Source: JALYXI01 sp963716685
GTDB lineage: Bacteria > Acidobacteriota > Terriglobia > Bryobacterales > Bryobacteraceae
Direction: 5' to 3'
Length of the DNA: 64,000 nucleotides
Assembly (NCBI GenBank): GCA_963716685.1
Contig: CAVQTR010000006.1
Coordinates: 1,208,616-1,272,615, forward strand
Under the pieces are notes generated by a model. The model had not been told where the DNA came from, made no database searches, and worked only from the letters and a program-made list of their open reading frames with translations. The translations under genes were made by a program, and so were the position numbers. Of this stretch, positions 33,750-43,900 are shown in pieces (within the stretch, counting starts at the first letter, position 1; each line of letters opens with the position of its first letter).

Positions 33750-35183
33750 CTACTGCGCGCCCTGAACCGTCAGCGAGAGACTTTGGGTCGAAACTCCCGC
33801 GCTCTGGATGACCAGGGCCTGATCGCCGTCGGGAACGTTCGGTATCGTGATGTTGAACTGATAAACCTGCGCAAAGCCGGGAGCGAGTCCCGCGAAAATA
33901 ACAGGTGCCGGCACGCCTCCCACGGTTACCACCGGAGCGGCAATTAACGAGTAAAGGGGCGTGGAAGGGGTGATCAATCCAGCGCCCAGAGCACCTTTGG
34001 CAGGGTTCTGGGTGGCGCCAAAACCAGTTCCGTAGAGGACGATGGTTTCGTTCCGCCTGGCTGCGGTGGTGAGAGTGGGCGCGGTGGGGAACAGACCCAC
34101 TTTACCGATGTACTTGCCGGTGGCGGAATCCGCGGCAGCGGGATATTTGCCTGCATCGGCCGTGTCGGGAGTAAAGGCGAAGAGCGAAGGCGCGGTGGTC
34201 TGGTAAGTTATCGTTGTCGTCGCGCTCGATTGACCGTTCACGGTCACGACCACCGGGATGCCGCCACCCGCCGCGGCATCCGTCGGCGTGATGGCATTGA
34301 TCTGCGTCGGGCTCACAAATTCCACCAGCGCCGGTTTGCCATTCACGCTGACGGACACGCCATCGAGCGCTGTGGGCAGACGATTCCGGTTCACAAAATC
34401 GTTCGTACCCCACTGGCGCCCCGTCCCGGAAAGATTGGTTCCCTTGATCGTGATGTATGTGTTTGGGCTGAGCGGATTTGCTGTAAAGGTAGCTCCGTTG
34501 AGCACCGCTCCGGACGAGAGGGAAGGCGCAGCGCCCGCGGAAAGAGGCGAGAGCGTAAGCGTGGTGCTGTAGATGTGCCCGGCATTGGCGTCGCGCGTGC
34601 CTGTGGAGGCGTTGGCCGCGGCGTAGAGAACGATGTTTCCCACGCTGGTGGCGGGAGGCGTCCAGGTAAAGCCGAAGGTATACGGACCCGCGCCAAAGCT
34701 GGCATTGTTGCCATCCAGAGTGTGCTCGGCATACTGCACGGCCGGGCTGGGAAAACCGCTGACCGCGCACGGCTTGCCCGCCGCCTTAATGCTGTCGTCA
34801 GAGCAGATGACCTGTGTGAAGCCGTCACTCAGCGGCTCGAAGTTGCCGGGTTGCGTAAAGCCTTTGGTCTGGCCCGTTTCGGTTGCCAGCCGGGCGCTTA
34901 GCTGAAAACCCCAGCTCTTCATGGCGGCATCGCTGATGGTGACGTTGATCTGCTGCGGCACGCCCGGCACGTAGGTGGTTCCAGCCGCCGTGATCGCCAC
35001 GCTCCCGGTGAAGGCGTTGACCTTGCCGATGTGGCAGCCGGAGGCGATGCACGAGGTCGGATTATCTCCCGGCGCGTTGGTGTAGCCGGCATCCGGCCCA
35101 TATTCGTGAGCAAGCAGGAACGCGGGGACCACCGCCGCAACGCAGGCGATTTTGCCGATCAGGATCTTCTTTTGTCTGGTCAT
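33750..35183 (-). CDS. secreted protein with Reeler-like/choice-of-anchor-V and TIGR03437-type domains
   Basis: The true start is the ATG at 35183 (MTRQKKILIGKIACVAAVVP, a signal peptide), giving 477 residues. The longer open frame to 35753 only reads antisense through mutY. After the signal comes APGDNPTSCIASGCHIGKVN, then YVPGVPQQINVTISDAAMKSWGFQLSAR, which fits the choice-of-anchor V/Reeler-like domain. The cysteine pair is CIASGCH, a CX4CH spacing rather than CXXCH. From about residue 240 the C-terminal half is TIGR03437-like (VLNGATFTANPLSPNTYITIKG, then GLAPGFAQVYQFNITIP). It lies 74 bases downstream of mutY on the same strand. An extracellular or surface role is inferred. Confidence 0.82.
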   Translation of the reverse strand: MTRQKKILIGKIACVAAVVPAFLLAHEYGPDAGYTNAPGDNPTSCIASGCHIGKVNAFTGSVAITAAGTTYVPGVPQQINVTISDAAMKSWGFQLSARLATETGQTKGFTQPGNFEPLSDGFTQVICSDDSIKAAGKPCAVSGFPSPAVQYAEHTLDGNNASFGAGPYTFGFTWTPPATSVGNIVLYAAANASTGTRDANAGHIYSTTLTLSPLSAGAAPSLSSGAVLNGATFTANPLSPNTYITIKGTNLSGTGRQWGTNDFVNRNRLPTALDGVSVSVNGKPALVEFVSPTQINAITPTDAAAGGGIPVVVTVNGQSSATTTITYQTTAPSLFAFTPDTADAGKYPAAADSATGKYIGKVGLFPTAPTLTTAARRNETIVLYGTGFGATQNPAKGALGAGLITPSTPLYSLIAAPVVTVGGVPAPVIFAGLAPGFAQVYQFNITIPNVPDGDQALVIQSAGVSTQSLSLTVQGAQ

Positions 35184-35257
35184 AGTGTGCGGACGTACCG
35201 AAGCTTCTGTCTGGTGGAACCCGTAAACTCTCGCTGCCACTCTGGGGCGAGGAAACT

Positions 35258-36244
35258 TTAACGTTCTGCGTAAACCAGCATCGCCTTTCGCGTAGCCGTG
35301 GTGACGGGAATGGCGCCAAAGCCGTCGCGCTCCACCCATCTCCAGCCCGCGGGCACGCTGGCGGAGGGCAGCGTCCCGGTCCATACCGCAACGGACCAGC
35401 ACTGATTCACAATCGTATGCCGAAACTGGCCGAGCAGCGCGGCCGCGCGCAGGTCCGGAACATCTTCCCGGGCCGGCAATTCCCAAAACGAAGCCATTCG
35501 GCGCGATTCCGCGTCGCGTTGCCGCAGCAGAACCGAGCCCGCTCTCTCGATCACGACTACGGCTGCTTCGCGCTCCTCCGGCGGCCCTTTGCGCAGCTTC
35601 ACCGGGAGCTGCGTTTCCGTTCCGGCGAGGCGCGCCTGGCAAACCGAGCTTAACGGGCAGACCAGGCACAGCGGCGCGCGGGGCAGGCACACCGTTGCTC
35701 CCAGTTCCATCGTGGCCTGATTGAATGCGCCCGGCCGCTCCCGGTCCAGCCACTGATCAGCGAGCGCCTGGAAGCGCTTTCGTGTGACTGGCCGGCCGAT
35801 GTCTCCGGAATCGTTGGCTACGCGTGACACGACGCGCAGGACGTTGCCATCCAGCACCGCGTGAGGAAGGTGAAAGGCGATGCTCGCGACGGCCGCCGCG
35901 GTATAGGGCCCGACGCCGGGCAGCGCGCGGATGGCGTCGAAGGTGGCAGGGAATCCGCCGCTCTCCACAATGCGCGCGGCGCTGGCTCGCAGATTGCGGG
36001 CGCGGGAATAATAGCCCAGACCGCTCCACGCGGCCAGAACGTCGGCTTCAGAGGCGCGGGCCAGCGCCTGCACATCCGGGAAGCGGCTCAGGAAGGCTTC
36101 GTAGTAGGGAATCGCGGCAGCGGCGCGCGTCTGCTGCAGCATGATCTCGGAGAGCCAGATGCGGTAAGGATCGCGGGTACGACGCCACGGCAGATCGCGG
36201 TGGCCGGCCTCGAACCAGGCGATGAGGCGTTCGCTAAGATTCAA
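35258..36244 (-). CDS. mutY: A/G-specific adenine DNA glycosylase
   Basis: A 328-residue base-excision repair enzyme. It has the catalytic Glu33 in RIWLSEIMLQQTRA, the helix-hairpin-helix LPGVGPYTAAA and catalytic Asp132 in VLDGNVLRV. The 4Fe-4S ligands follow the CX6CX2CX5C pattern in VCLPRAPLCLVCPLSSVC. The C-terminal NUDIX-like domain (VVVIERAGSVLLRQRDAES) recognises 8-oxoguanine. It removes A mispaired with 8-oxoG. Its ATG overlaps the S24-like gene by 11 bases, so the two are probably translated together. Confidence 0.95.
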   Translation of the reverse strand: MNLSERLIAWFEAGHRDLPWRRTRDPYRIWLSEIMLQQTRAAAAIPYYEAFLSRFPDVQALARASEADVLAAWSGLGYYSRARNLRASAARIVESGGFPATFDAIRALPGVGPYTAAAVASIAFHLPHAVLDGNVLRVVSRVANDSGDIGRPVTRKRFQALADQWLDRERPGAFNQATMELGATVCLPRAPLCLVCPLSSVCQARLAGTETQLPVKLRKGPPEEREAAVVVIERAGSVLLRQRDAESRRMASFWELPAREDVPDLRAAALLGQFRHTIVNQCWSVAVWTGTLPSASVPAGWRWVERDGFGAIPVTTATRKAMLVYAER

Positions 36245-37034
36245 GCGCCTGAACGAACTCGCCCACTACGCGGAACTGGCCCTCTTCCAGATCGAACGCG
36301 GGAAACTCCGGATTCAGCGGTTCGAGCCGGATGGACGCGTGTTCCCATTCGCCATCGCCGGTTTGCCTTTTGCTGCTGGTGTAGCGTTTGACGGTGAAGC
36401 GCGCGCTGGTGCTGGTGGCCCCAAACAATTCGATGAGCAGACGCCTGCCCTGCCGCGAACCAACGACGGGCGCGCGGAACACGCAGAAGCTTCCATCCGG
36501 GATGAGCGGCTCCATGGAGCGGCCCACCACCTGAACAATGAACATGCCTTCGCTCAGCCGCAGCCCTTCCACGCGACGCCATTCCAGAGGCTGCTCTTCC
36601 ACTTCCCTGTCTTCGCCAAAAGCGGTGGCTGCCGCGCGCAGCGAGTAGACCGGAAGGTGCGTTTCAAAGCGGCGGATCCGTCCGTCGACGTGACGCTCGA
36701 ACAACTCCGCGACTCCCTGGTCGCAGGCGGGTTCGCGTGGAGAAAGGGTTAAAAGATTGGACAGCGAATCTTCCAGGGCAGCCAGGAAACCGGCGCCGCC
36801 CATCTCGGCGATTCTGACGTTAAAATCCTCTTCAAGGCCATCCAGGAGTTCCGCATCGTTCTCGTCCACGCCCAGTTCCTCCCAGTCCCGGCGCAGGCGG
36901 AAGATCAGTTCCCCCGTACTCTCCCTGAGCAAAAATATGCCGATCGGCGCCTTCGGCCTGCCCGGCAGCGCCAGTTCCAGAACACAGAATTCCTGCTTCT
37001 GCGCTCCCGTAAAGGCCAACACCACCGCAGGCAT
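36234..37034 (-). CDS. S24-like peptidase-domain protein, no helix-turn-helix
   Basis: A 266-residue protein. The C-terminal half carries the LexA/UmuD-type catalytic dyad: Ser173 in VGRSMEPLIPDGS and Lys216 in ARFTVKRY. LexA and cI cleave themselves through this dyad after RecA activation; here the N-terminal 115 residues are not an HTH but an unfamiliar acidic domain (ELGVDENDAELLDGLEEDFN). A transcriptional repressor role is therefore doubtful. Its ATG overlaps the VWFA stop (ATGA at 37034-37036), and its own stop lies in mutY, so it is translationally coupled on both sides. A damage-response link with mutY is attractive but unproven. Confidence 0.75.
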   Translation of the reverse strand: MPAVVLAFTGAQKQEFCVLELALPGRPKAPIGIFLLRESTGELIFRLRRDWEELGVDENDAELLDGLEEDFNVRIAEMGGAGFLAALEDSLSNLLTLSPREPACDQGVAELFERHVDGRIRRFETHLPVYSLRAAATAFGEDREVEEQPLEWRRVEGLRLSEGMFIVQVVGRSMEPLIPDGSFCVFRAPVVGSRQGRRLLIELFGATSTSARFTVKRYTSSKRQTGDGEWEHASIRLEPLNPEFPAFDLEEGQFRVVGEFVQALES

Positions 37035-38047
37035 CAGGCGTGCCTCGGATAGTATCCGGTGCGGTAACGAATCTTCACATTCTGAAGATTCACCGTGACT
37101 TTCAAGCGGCGAAAAACGCGGTCTTTCGTGTCTTCCACGTCGGGCACATACCGCAGGATGTACTGGGTGGTCACCTCCCCCGCGATGTTCTGCACCGCGT
37201 GGAAAATGCCGCCGGCGATTTCCGCCGCGTAGCCTCCGGTTCCGACCGTATAGGCGTAATTGCCATCATCAGAGGGCTTGGAAAGGTACCCCGAGACATC
37301 CTTATACAGGTTGTTCAGCGGATATTCCACGCGCCCGCCGGTTTCCTCGCAGAGACGGCGCATATTCTCCTCGCCCTCGCTGCTGAAGCCGAAAGCCACG
37401 GTGCTCATGGCGTAGATGGTGATCAGGTTCCGCTGCGCCAGTTCCAGCACTTCGTTCAACGTCTTCTTGCTGGCGGTATCGTGGCCGTCGCCGATCACCA
37501 CAATCACGCGCCTCGGCTCAAACGGCTCGCCACGCACCAGCTTGCGGTTTTCGCAGGCCATGTAGATGGCATCGAAAAAGGCGGCGCCGCCGGCGGGCTT
37601 CAGCTTGCGCAGCTTTTCCACCATCTTTTCCGAATCGCTGGTGGTATCCACCTGCAGTTCCGGCTTCTCATTGCCGAACGTAATCAGATAGCCGCTGAAT
37701 TTGGGATCTCCCGGCAGCAGATTCAAAACCAGCTCAGTGGCAGCGTCCTGATACTTCGACCAGTGGATCTTCATCGCGTTGCTCATATCGAGCAGAAAGC
37801 CGCAGACAATCGGCTGATTCCGCTCACGCGAGAAATAGTCGAGCTTCTGTTCCCGGCCTTCGTCGAAAATGTGGAAATCCTTCGCGTCCAGGTTGGAAAC
37901 GAAGCGGCCCTTGTCGTCGGTGACCGTGACCGGAACAATGACTTCGTTGACCGAGACGCGGATGGGTGACTGGAAGGCAAGAGAAGCAGCGGGAACGGCG
38001 GCAAGGCCCGCAGCGGGAAGCGAAGCTAGGAAATTGCGGCGCAGCAT
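37034..38047 (-). CDS. VWFA-related acidobacterial protein with Tat signal (TIGR03436 type)
   Basis: A 337-residue protein from the ATG at 38047, which begins MLRRNFLASLPAAGLAAVPA, a twin-arginine-type signal. It has the DFHIFDEGREQKLDYFSRE segment characteristic of the acidobacterial VWFA family, then a VWA domain with a MIDAS-like DMSNA (normally DxSxS), VIVVIGDGHD and AGGAAFFDA. The C-terminal part contains YYPRHA at the end. It is exported and probably binds a protein partner through a divalent metal. It follows the phospholipase-C-like gene by 59 bases and is coupled to the S24-like gene. Function in the family is not established. Confidence 0.87.
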   Translation of the reverse strand: MLRRNFLASLPAAGLAAVPAASLAFQSPIRVSVNEVIVPVTVTDDKGRFVSNLDAKDFHIFDEGREQKLDYFSRERNQPIVCGFLLDMSNAMKIHWSKYQDAATELVLNLLPGDPKFSGYLITFGNEKPELQVDTTSDSEKMVEKLRKLKPAGGAAFFDAIYMACENRKLVRGEPFEPRRVIVVIGDGHDTASKKTLNEVLELAQRNLITIYAMSTVAFGFSSEGEENMRRLCEETGGRVEYPLNNLYKDVSGYLSKPSDDGNYAYTVGTGGYAAEIAGGIFHAVQNIAGEVTTQYILRYVPDVEDTKDRVFRRLKVTVNLQNVKIRYRTGYYPRHA

Positions 38048-38106
38048 GCCAATGATTATTGTACCGGACGCGGGTGCGGCCGGAACGGTTCCCGGGCTGC
38101 CGCGAA

Positions 38107-39369
38107 TTACCGGGCAGCCGCAGCGGAGACGGTGGGCATTCCGCGCAAAATCTGCAAACCGGCCTGCACCTTTGCCCACTTCCCGGGATTCTGTTTGGTC
38201 GCGATGGGCGCGCGCGGGTCGGCGTAGTACTCCAGCAGATCCCGTTTCAGCCTGGCGGGAACGGGCCGCTCGGGGGTTTTGACCAGATTGAGCACCAGCT
38301 GCGCGGCAGTTTCATCCGCCAGCGCATAGCTACCGGGTCTGGTCGCCTGGCCGGTGTCGAGATCGAGGTTCGGAAGCGGCTCGCCCGTTCTCGGAATGTT
38401 CGTCAAAGCCGATCGCAGCGCATCCGCGGCGCGCACCACGCTGCTGAGATAGAGTTCCTCGGTGGCGGGAATCGGCCCCCGTAGGGCAAGCATGGAGAGA
38501 GGTCCCACCTTTGGCAGGACCCGGATCAGGCCGGCCAGCAAATGGCTGCCCACACCTGGCTTGCTGCGGAACCGTTCCCAGTCGTTTTCGGCCGCAGCCT
38601 GAGCGGAGGCTTTCGCGTAGGAATCCAGAACGGGACCGGGTGTATCGGGCGGGAACTCGCTGCGGTGCAGCAGGACCTCGGCGCGGGCGACGGCCGGCAG
38701 AAGGCTGCGGAGGGCGAAACGATAGGTGCGGACAGCGGCTTCACGCGACCCGATCACGCCGGGCAGATTGAGACCATAAGTTTCATAGAAAACGCGGCGC
38801 AACAGCCGGTCCGGCATCGTAAGACCGATGTAGCGGAGGTAGCCCGAAGGGGCCAGACGCAGCTTGCCCAACTGGTTGATGTCGAAGGCAAACTCCACGC
38901 GCACATGGGCGTGCGGGTTCTCGTCATAGGTGACCACAGGGCCGTACTGCTGTCCCAGCTTCGGGAACTCGATGGGAACGGCGCGGTTCACCGCTACACT
39001 GTGCCCGATGGTGTCGCCGATGTAGTGCGAGAGGGCGCCGATGGCAAACGCCAGCTCGTCGGGGGTCCGCGCTTCGCGAAGCAGAGCTTCGACGAAATCG
39101 CCCGAGCGGAAGTAGTGCGTCAGGTTCGAAAAGAACTCGGGCGCGAAGGGATAGTAGCCGTAATCCTGGATGGCGCAGCCGCCATATGCATAAGCGTGAG
39201 CCCGCTTCAGCTCGGTAGGCGAAAGAGTCGGAAACCGCGCGAGCAGCATGGGCCGAACTACCGGCACCCACACGATATCAATCAGCTGTTGGTGCGTTTC
39301 GAAGGAGTACGCCGCCAGCGGCTTCGCGGTGAAGGACAGACCCCAGAAGACGACTGCGGCAAGCCGCAA
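38107..39369 (-). CDS. secreted Zn-dependent phospholipase-C-family protein
   Basis: A 420-residue protein with signal-peptide-like MRLAAVVFWGLSFTAKPLAA. The following YSFETHQQLIDIVWVP and AYAYGGCAIQDYGYYPFAPE match the Zn_dep_PLPC family, and HYIGDTIGH supplies the metal ligands HX3DX3H. The family hydrolyses phospholipids or has related lipid-binding roles. The start codon is TTG (39369); it leaves 14 bases after the stop of the upstream cytochrome gene and has no strong binding site. It is followed by the VWFA gene. Whether it is active depends on ligands I cannot fully place. Confidence 0.82.
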   Translation of the reverse strand: MRLAAVVFWGLSFTAKPLAAYSFETHQQLIDIVWVPVVRPMLLARFPTLSPTELKRAHAYAYGGCAIQDYGYYPFAPEFFSNLTHYFRSGDFVEALLREARTPDELAFAIGALSHYIGDTIGHSVAVNRAVPIEFPKLGQQYGPVVTYDENPHAHVRVEFAFDINQLGKLRLAPSGYLRYIGLTMPDRLLRRVFYETYGLNLPGVIGSREAAVRTYRFALRSLLPAVARAEVLLHRSEFPPDTPGPVLDSYAKASAQAAAENDWERFRSKPGVGSHLLAGLIRVLPKVGPLSMLALRGPIPATEELYLSSVVRAADALRSALTNIPRTGEPLPNLDLDTGQATRPGSYALADETAAQLVLNLVKTPERPVPARLKRDLLEYYADPRAPIATKQNPGKWAKVQAGLQILRGMPTVSAAAAR

Positions 39370-39383
39370 ACCAGACGATGCCT

Positions 39384-40775
39384 TCAGGGCCGATTGCCCG
39401 TGACCGCCGCAGCGGAAATCCGGCCCGGCGCCGGAGGCAGCTTCTCACCAGGCACGATAAACTCGAACCAGCCGTCCATCATCTCTTCATCGGAAGGTTC
39501 ACCCCAGCGGATCAGCCGGGAAGGATCGGGATTGTAGCGGTTGTTCACGGAATTATCGAAGTGGGCCGTGATTTCCACCCGCGTGCCCTTTTCCATGGCG
39601 ACGGGCTCGGCATTCTGATATTCCGTCTGCCAGTTGAAGTCATAATGCGGAACGGAAAAAATGACTTCGCGCCTTCCGTCCGGATGCACCGCTTCAAACT
39701 GCATGTCTTTCCCGCGCAGGTGCATGTGCGCGGTGTAGGAGGTGAGCAGGACGTCTTTCGGGAACGTGTAACAGGCCCGCACTTCATGGCTGGAGGCGCC
39801 CGCGGGAATCGCGAAGAGATGGTTATGAATGTCGATGCGGTGCAGCATCTGCACCGGCGGCTCTTTGGCGAAGATGAACCCCACGCTGGACTGGTCCGTC
39901 TCGTCCTGCTTCAGGCCGGCGCCGTTGTAATGGATGGAGAACTCGAGCGTACTGCCGGCGGGAACCAGACGGGCGAGCCCCGGCGCGTAGGTGTGTCCGC
40001 CGCCGCCCGGCAGGTAAGACGCCAGCATGGTGTTGAGTTCGTTATCGTAGCGCCCCGGCCACGTACCGCCGTTCGGCTGCGAGCAGCCATCGTTCACAAT
40101 CGGGGCGTCCGGGATGGCGTGCGAGGTCTTGCCATCACTATAGGTGAACGAAACGGTCCGCATGGAGGGAATGGCCGGCTTCGCCAGAGCAGCGGGGGCC
40201 TTCTTTTCCGAGGGCGGTTCATGGATGAACACATGCGCGTGGTGCACGGCGCGAATGTTTCCAGGCCGAAGTTCCACCGCAGTGACCCAGCGGTCTTCAG
40301 TGAAGTTGGTGGGCACCATGAATTTCGTGTAAGTGTCCGGTGAAGCGCCGCCGGCTTTGATCAGGTAAGGCTCGGTCATGGTGACAACCGCATCGGGCGC
40401 ACCGATTACCCAGCCTTCGGCGTATTTCGGCGCGGGTGGCAGGTCGCGTGGGTTGCCTTCCTTCGCGCCCGTCACGGTCCATTCCCGAATGACAGCTACT
40501 TCCCGGTCGGTCAGCCGCCGGTCATTCCGGAAATGGCCAATCGCCGGATCGGCGTGCCAGGGCGGCATGCGGCGGGTGGCTACGGACTCCCGGATGGAGG
40601 CCGCCCAGGGTCGCGCGTCCTGGTAGCTCATCAGCGACATGGGCGCCAGCGAATTGGCGTGATGGCAGGACGTGCAGCGCGCGAAAAAGATCGGCGCCAC
40701 ATCCTTTGAGTAGGTCACTTCCGCATGTCCGGGAAGCGCGCCGAGCACCAGCAGAACCGGCAGGCTGCGAAGCAT
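39384..40775 (-). CDS. secreted protein with cytochrome-c motif and Cu-monooxygenase-like C-terminal domain
   Basis: A 463-residue protein from the ATG at 40775 (MLRSLPVLLVLGALPGHA signal). A single heme c motif CTSCHH lies near residue 35, in a mono-heme domain that also has MPPWHAD as a likely axial-ligand region. The rest is beta-rich with VHHAHVFIHEP and YTAHMHLRGKDM, His-rich motifs of the copper type II ascorbate-dependent monooxygenase (DBH/PHM-like) fold. It may be a secreted copper/heme oxidase or monooxygenase. It is divergent from the 1116-residue surface protein, and its own unit continues into the phospholipase gene. The substrate is unknown. Confidence 0.8.
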   Translation of the reverse strand: MLRSLPVLLVLGALPGHAEVTYSKDVAPIFFARCTSCHHANSLAPMSLMSYQDARPWAASIRESVATRRMPPWHADPAIGHFRNDRRLTDREVAVIREWTVTGAKEGNPRDLPPAPKYAEGWVIGAPDAVVTMTEPYLIKAGGASPDTYTKFMVPTNFTEDRWVTAVELRPGNIRAVHHAHVFIHEPPSEKKAPAALAKPAIPSMRTVSFTYSDGKTSHAIPDAPIVNDGCSQPNGGTWPGRYDNELNTMLASYLPGGGGHTYAPGLARLVPAGSTLEFSIHYNGAGLKQDETDQSSVGFIFAKEPPVQMLHRIDIHNHLFAIPAGASSHEVRACYTFPKDVLLTSYTAHMHLRGKDMQFEAVHPDGRREVIFSVPHYDFNWQTEYQNAEPVAMEKGTRVEITAHFDNSVNNRYNPDPSRLIRWGEPSDEEMMDGWFEFIVPGEKLPPAPGRISAAAVTGNRP

Positions 40776-40944
40776 GGCCAATAGTATCTCGTTTTGGCCC
40801 CGCGGCATGCGGATTTGTACGATTTGGGACCGATTCGCTAAAGTATTTGCTCCTTCCGTCGATACGTCTTACAGCGGCATTGTGCAGGCGCCGCCTCGCC
40901 GGCTTGGATGCCGCCGAAATTCAAAAGATTAGGACGATCGCCAA

Positions 40945-43900
40945 ATGAGTATCCAGGCATTACCATTCCGCAGTACCAAACTCGCAGGGGGGCTGTTCGC
41001 GCTCATGGCTTCCATGGGCACCATGCAGGCCACCAACCTCTTAACCGCAACCACGCCGGCGCTGACGTGCTCCACCACAGCCGGACCGGGCGCCGCGCAG
41101 ACCATTACCGTAAAATCGGCGGCAACAGTGAGCGCGTCCGCTCCCATCACCGTTACTTTTGCGGCACCCACCGGAGGCCTTGTGGTGACACCCGCAAGCG
41201 CACAGATCACTTCGACGGTATCGGGCTCCGCGGGCGCGGGTGTTTCCTTTTCGGTGGTGATTGCTCCGGGATGCTCGGGAGCTGTGGCCAACTCGTCTGC
41301 CCCGACAATTCAATTCAAAGCCAATGGCGTAAACGACGTTCTGGTGACCACCGGCGTGACGGTTACGGCCGGGTCCTCCGCGCTGGTCTCCTCGCCGAGC
41401 ACGATTGCTCTCACCTGCTCGAAAGCCGGTTCGCTGTATACGCCGGGCGCCGCGAAGACGGTCACCATCACGTCCGCGGCGACGGGCGGCACCCCGTTTA
41501 CCGTGGATACCTCCGGAACACCGCCTCCCGCATGGCTGACGCTCAATTCGTCCGGCGGTACTGCGACTTCCGGCGGCACGACGTTCACCGCCGTGGCGGC
41601 AGCCGGATGCGGCGCTTTCTCAGGCGGAACCACCACTAACGGCTCGTTTCAGCTGCTGAACGCGCCTGCCCCTGCCAAAGTCATCAATGTTACCCTTCAG
41701 ACCATCACCGTTCCGTCAACCCCGCTGACGGCTGCTCCGACTCCGGCGAGCGGCTCGCTGACCTACGTGAAAGGCTCCGGCTCGCCCGGTTACGTGGATG
41801 TGGCGGTCAGCTCCAGCAACCCCGTGCACCCGTTTTTCACCGTCGACACCACCACCCTGCCCGTATGGCTGAATGTGGATTCTGCGAGCGGCACCGCGCC
41901 GAAGAGCATCCGGTTCAGCTCAACCGCTCTGGCCGACACTCTGGCCCCGGGAACCTATAGTGCGACCGTTCACCTGACCGTGTCCGGCTACGGGGACGCA
42001 CTGGTTCCGCTCAGCATGCTGGTGACGAATCCCTCCGCACACCTCACGGTGCAGGAAGGAACCACCCGCAATCTGACGTGGACCATCGGCTCGCCGGTGC
42101 CTTCGGTCTTCATGACCCTCGTCTCGACTGACTCCCCCGTGCCTTACACGATCACCACTGCCGGATCGGCCGCGCCGGTGATCAGCGCGTCTCTTCTCAA
42201 GGGACTGGCATACAGCTTTGGTTCCGCGATCCCGGTGACGTTCGACCCGCTGGTATACGCTGCCGCGCAGCCTGGGACAGTCCTGACCGGCACTGCCACG
42301 GTCACATGGGGCAATCCCGCTTCCTCCATCGTGGTGGTCTTCAACACGACCGTGCAATCCGCCGGAGCGACGATCACGTCGGTGGCGCCGGCCAGCCTGC
42401 CCACGGCCGCGCCGCAATCGATCATCTCCGTTTCACTCATCGGAACCGGCTTCGTGGTCAGCACGGATCCCACGCAGAAAACGACAGTCGGCATTGTGGT
42501 CGGGAATTCCATTGTGGCGGACACCAATATTTCGGCCACGGTCATCAATTCCTCTCACATGACGCTGACCTTCACGGTACCGGTGTCACCAGACACCTAT
42601 CTTCCGTTCTCACCCAGCGGCCCCGGCGGCTCCGTCAACATTGGCGTGTGCAACCCTCTCGGAAGCTCCTGCAGCATTCCCACAGGAACGGTAACGCTGC
42701 CGATTTCGAACGGTCCCATCATCCAGGGTGTGAGCAGCGCTTCCTCGTTTCAGCAGGTGACGCCTCCCGCACTGCAGACGATGGCGCCCTATGATCTGAT
42801 CAGCATCTTCGGCTCGGGGTTCTGCAGCTCCGGCGGCTCCGGCTGCGCCAGCAACGCCGTGCTCTTCGGATCTCCCGATCCGGTGACGCTGCGCTATCCA
42901 ATGATGCTCAGCCCGGACAGCGCCGGCGCCACGCAGCGGCAGCTCTCTGTCACGTTCCAGACCCATGGCGCCAATCCGACCCCGCTCGGAACGGCCGCTC
43001 TGCTGTTTGCCACCAATAACCAGATCAATCTGATTGCGCCTTCCGGCATCAGCGCGGGAACTGTCGACATCGTGGTCAGCTTTGGGTACACCGGCCACTT
43101 CCTGACCAGCAGCGTTTACCCGGTGACGGTCCGCGCCGCCAACCCCGGTATCTTCACCGTGGGATCCGATGGACAGGGAGATGCCGCCGCGTTGGGCGCC
43201 AACCTGTCGATCGTCTCGGTCAACAACCCGGCCGGCATGAGGACCACGGCCAGCACGTCCGACACGATCCAGATCTATATGACCGGTCTGGGCATTCCCA
43301 ACAGCACGGCATCCAATGCCACCGGTGGCGGCAACGCGTATGCCGGTGACTGCGTATCCATCGCCAACTACCTCAGTTCGCTCAGCACTGCTTCGGGAGT
43401 AAGCGTGAGCGCGGCAGACGGTGCGGTGGTCCAGAGTTCGCTTCTGGATTCCAGCCGTTTGGCGCCGTGCATGGTCACGGCTCCGACCGTTACTGTAGGC
43501 GGACTGCCTGCGCATGTAACGTATGCGGGATGGGTCGCCGATTCCATCGCGGGTCTGTATCAGGTGAATGCGACGCTTCCCGGCCGCGCCGCCGGAACGT
43601 TCGCGACAGTCTCGGGCTCCACCTTCACAAATCTCCTCGCACCGGCGCAGCTGCCTCTGGTGGTGACGGCGGGGGGCTTCGCAAGTCAGAGCAATGTCAG
43701 CATCTGGGTGGCTCCCCAGCTTGCCTTCCCGACTCTGCCCACAGGCGCGGGACTCTCGGGCACGGTTGGCGTGCCTTGGGCCAGCTCGAATAACCGGTTC
43801 GTCGCCGGGCAGGGTACATCGACCTACAGCTACGCGGTGACCTCCGGTCTGTTGCCTCCAGGGCTCTCCCTGGGCGCCTCGACGGGTGCGATCACCGGGA

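Noticed and set aside
35184..35753. N-terminal extension of the Reeler-like protein
   Set aside because: It only reads antisense through mutY; the signal-peptide start at 35183 is far better.
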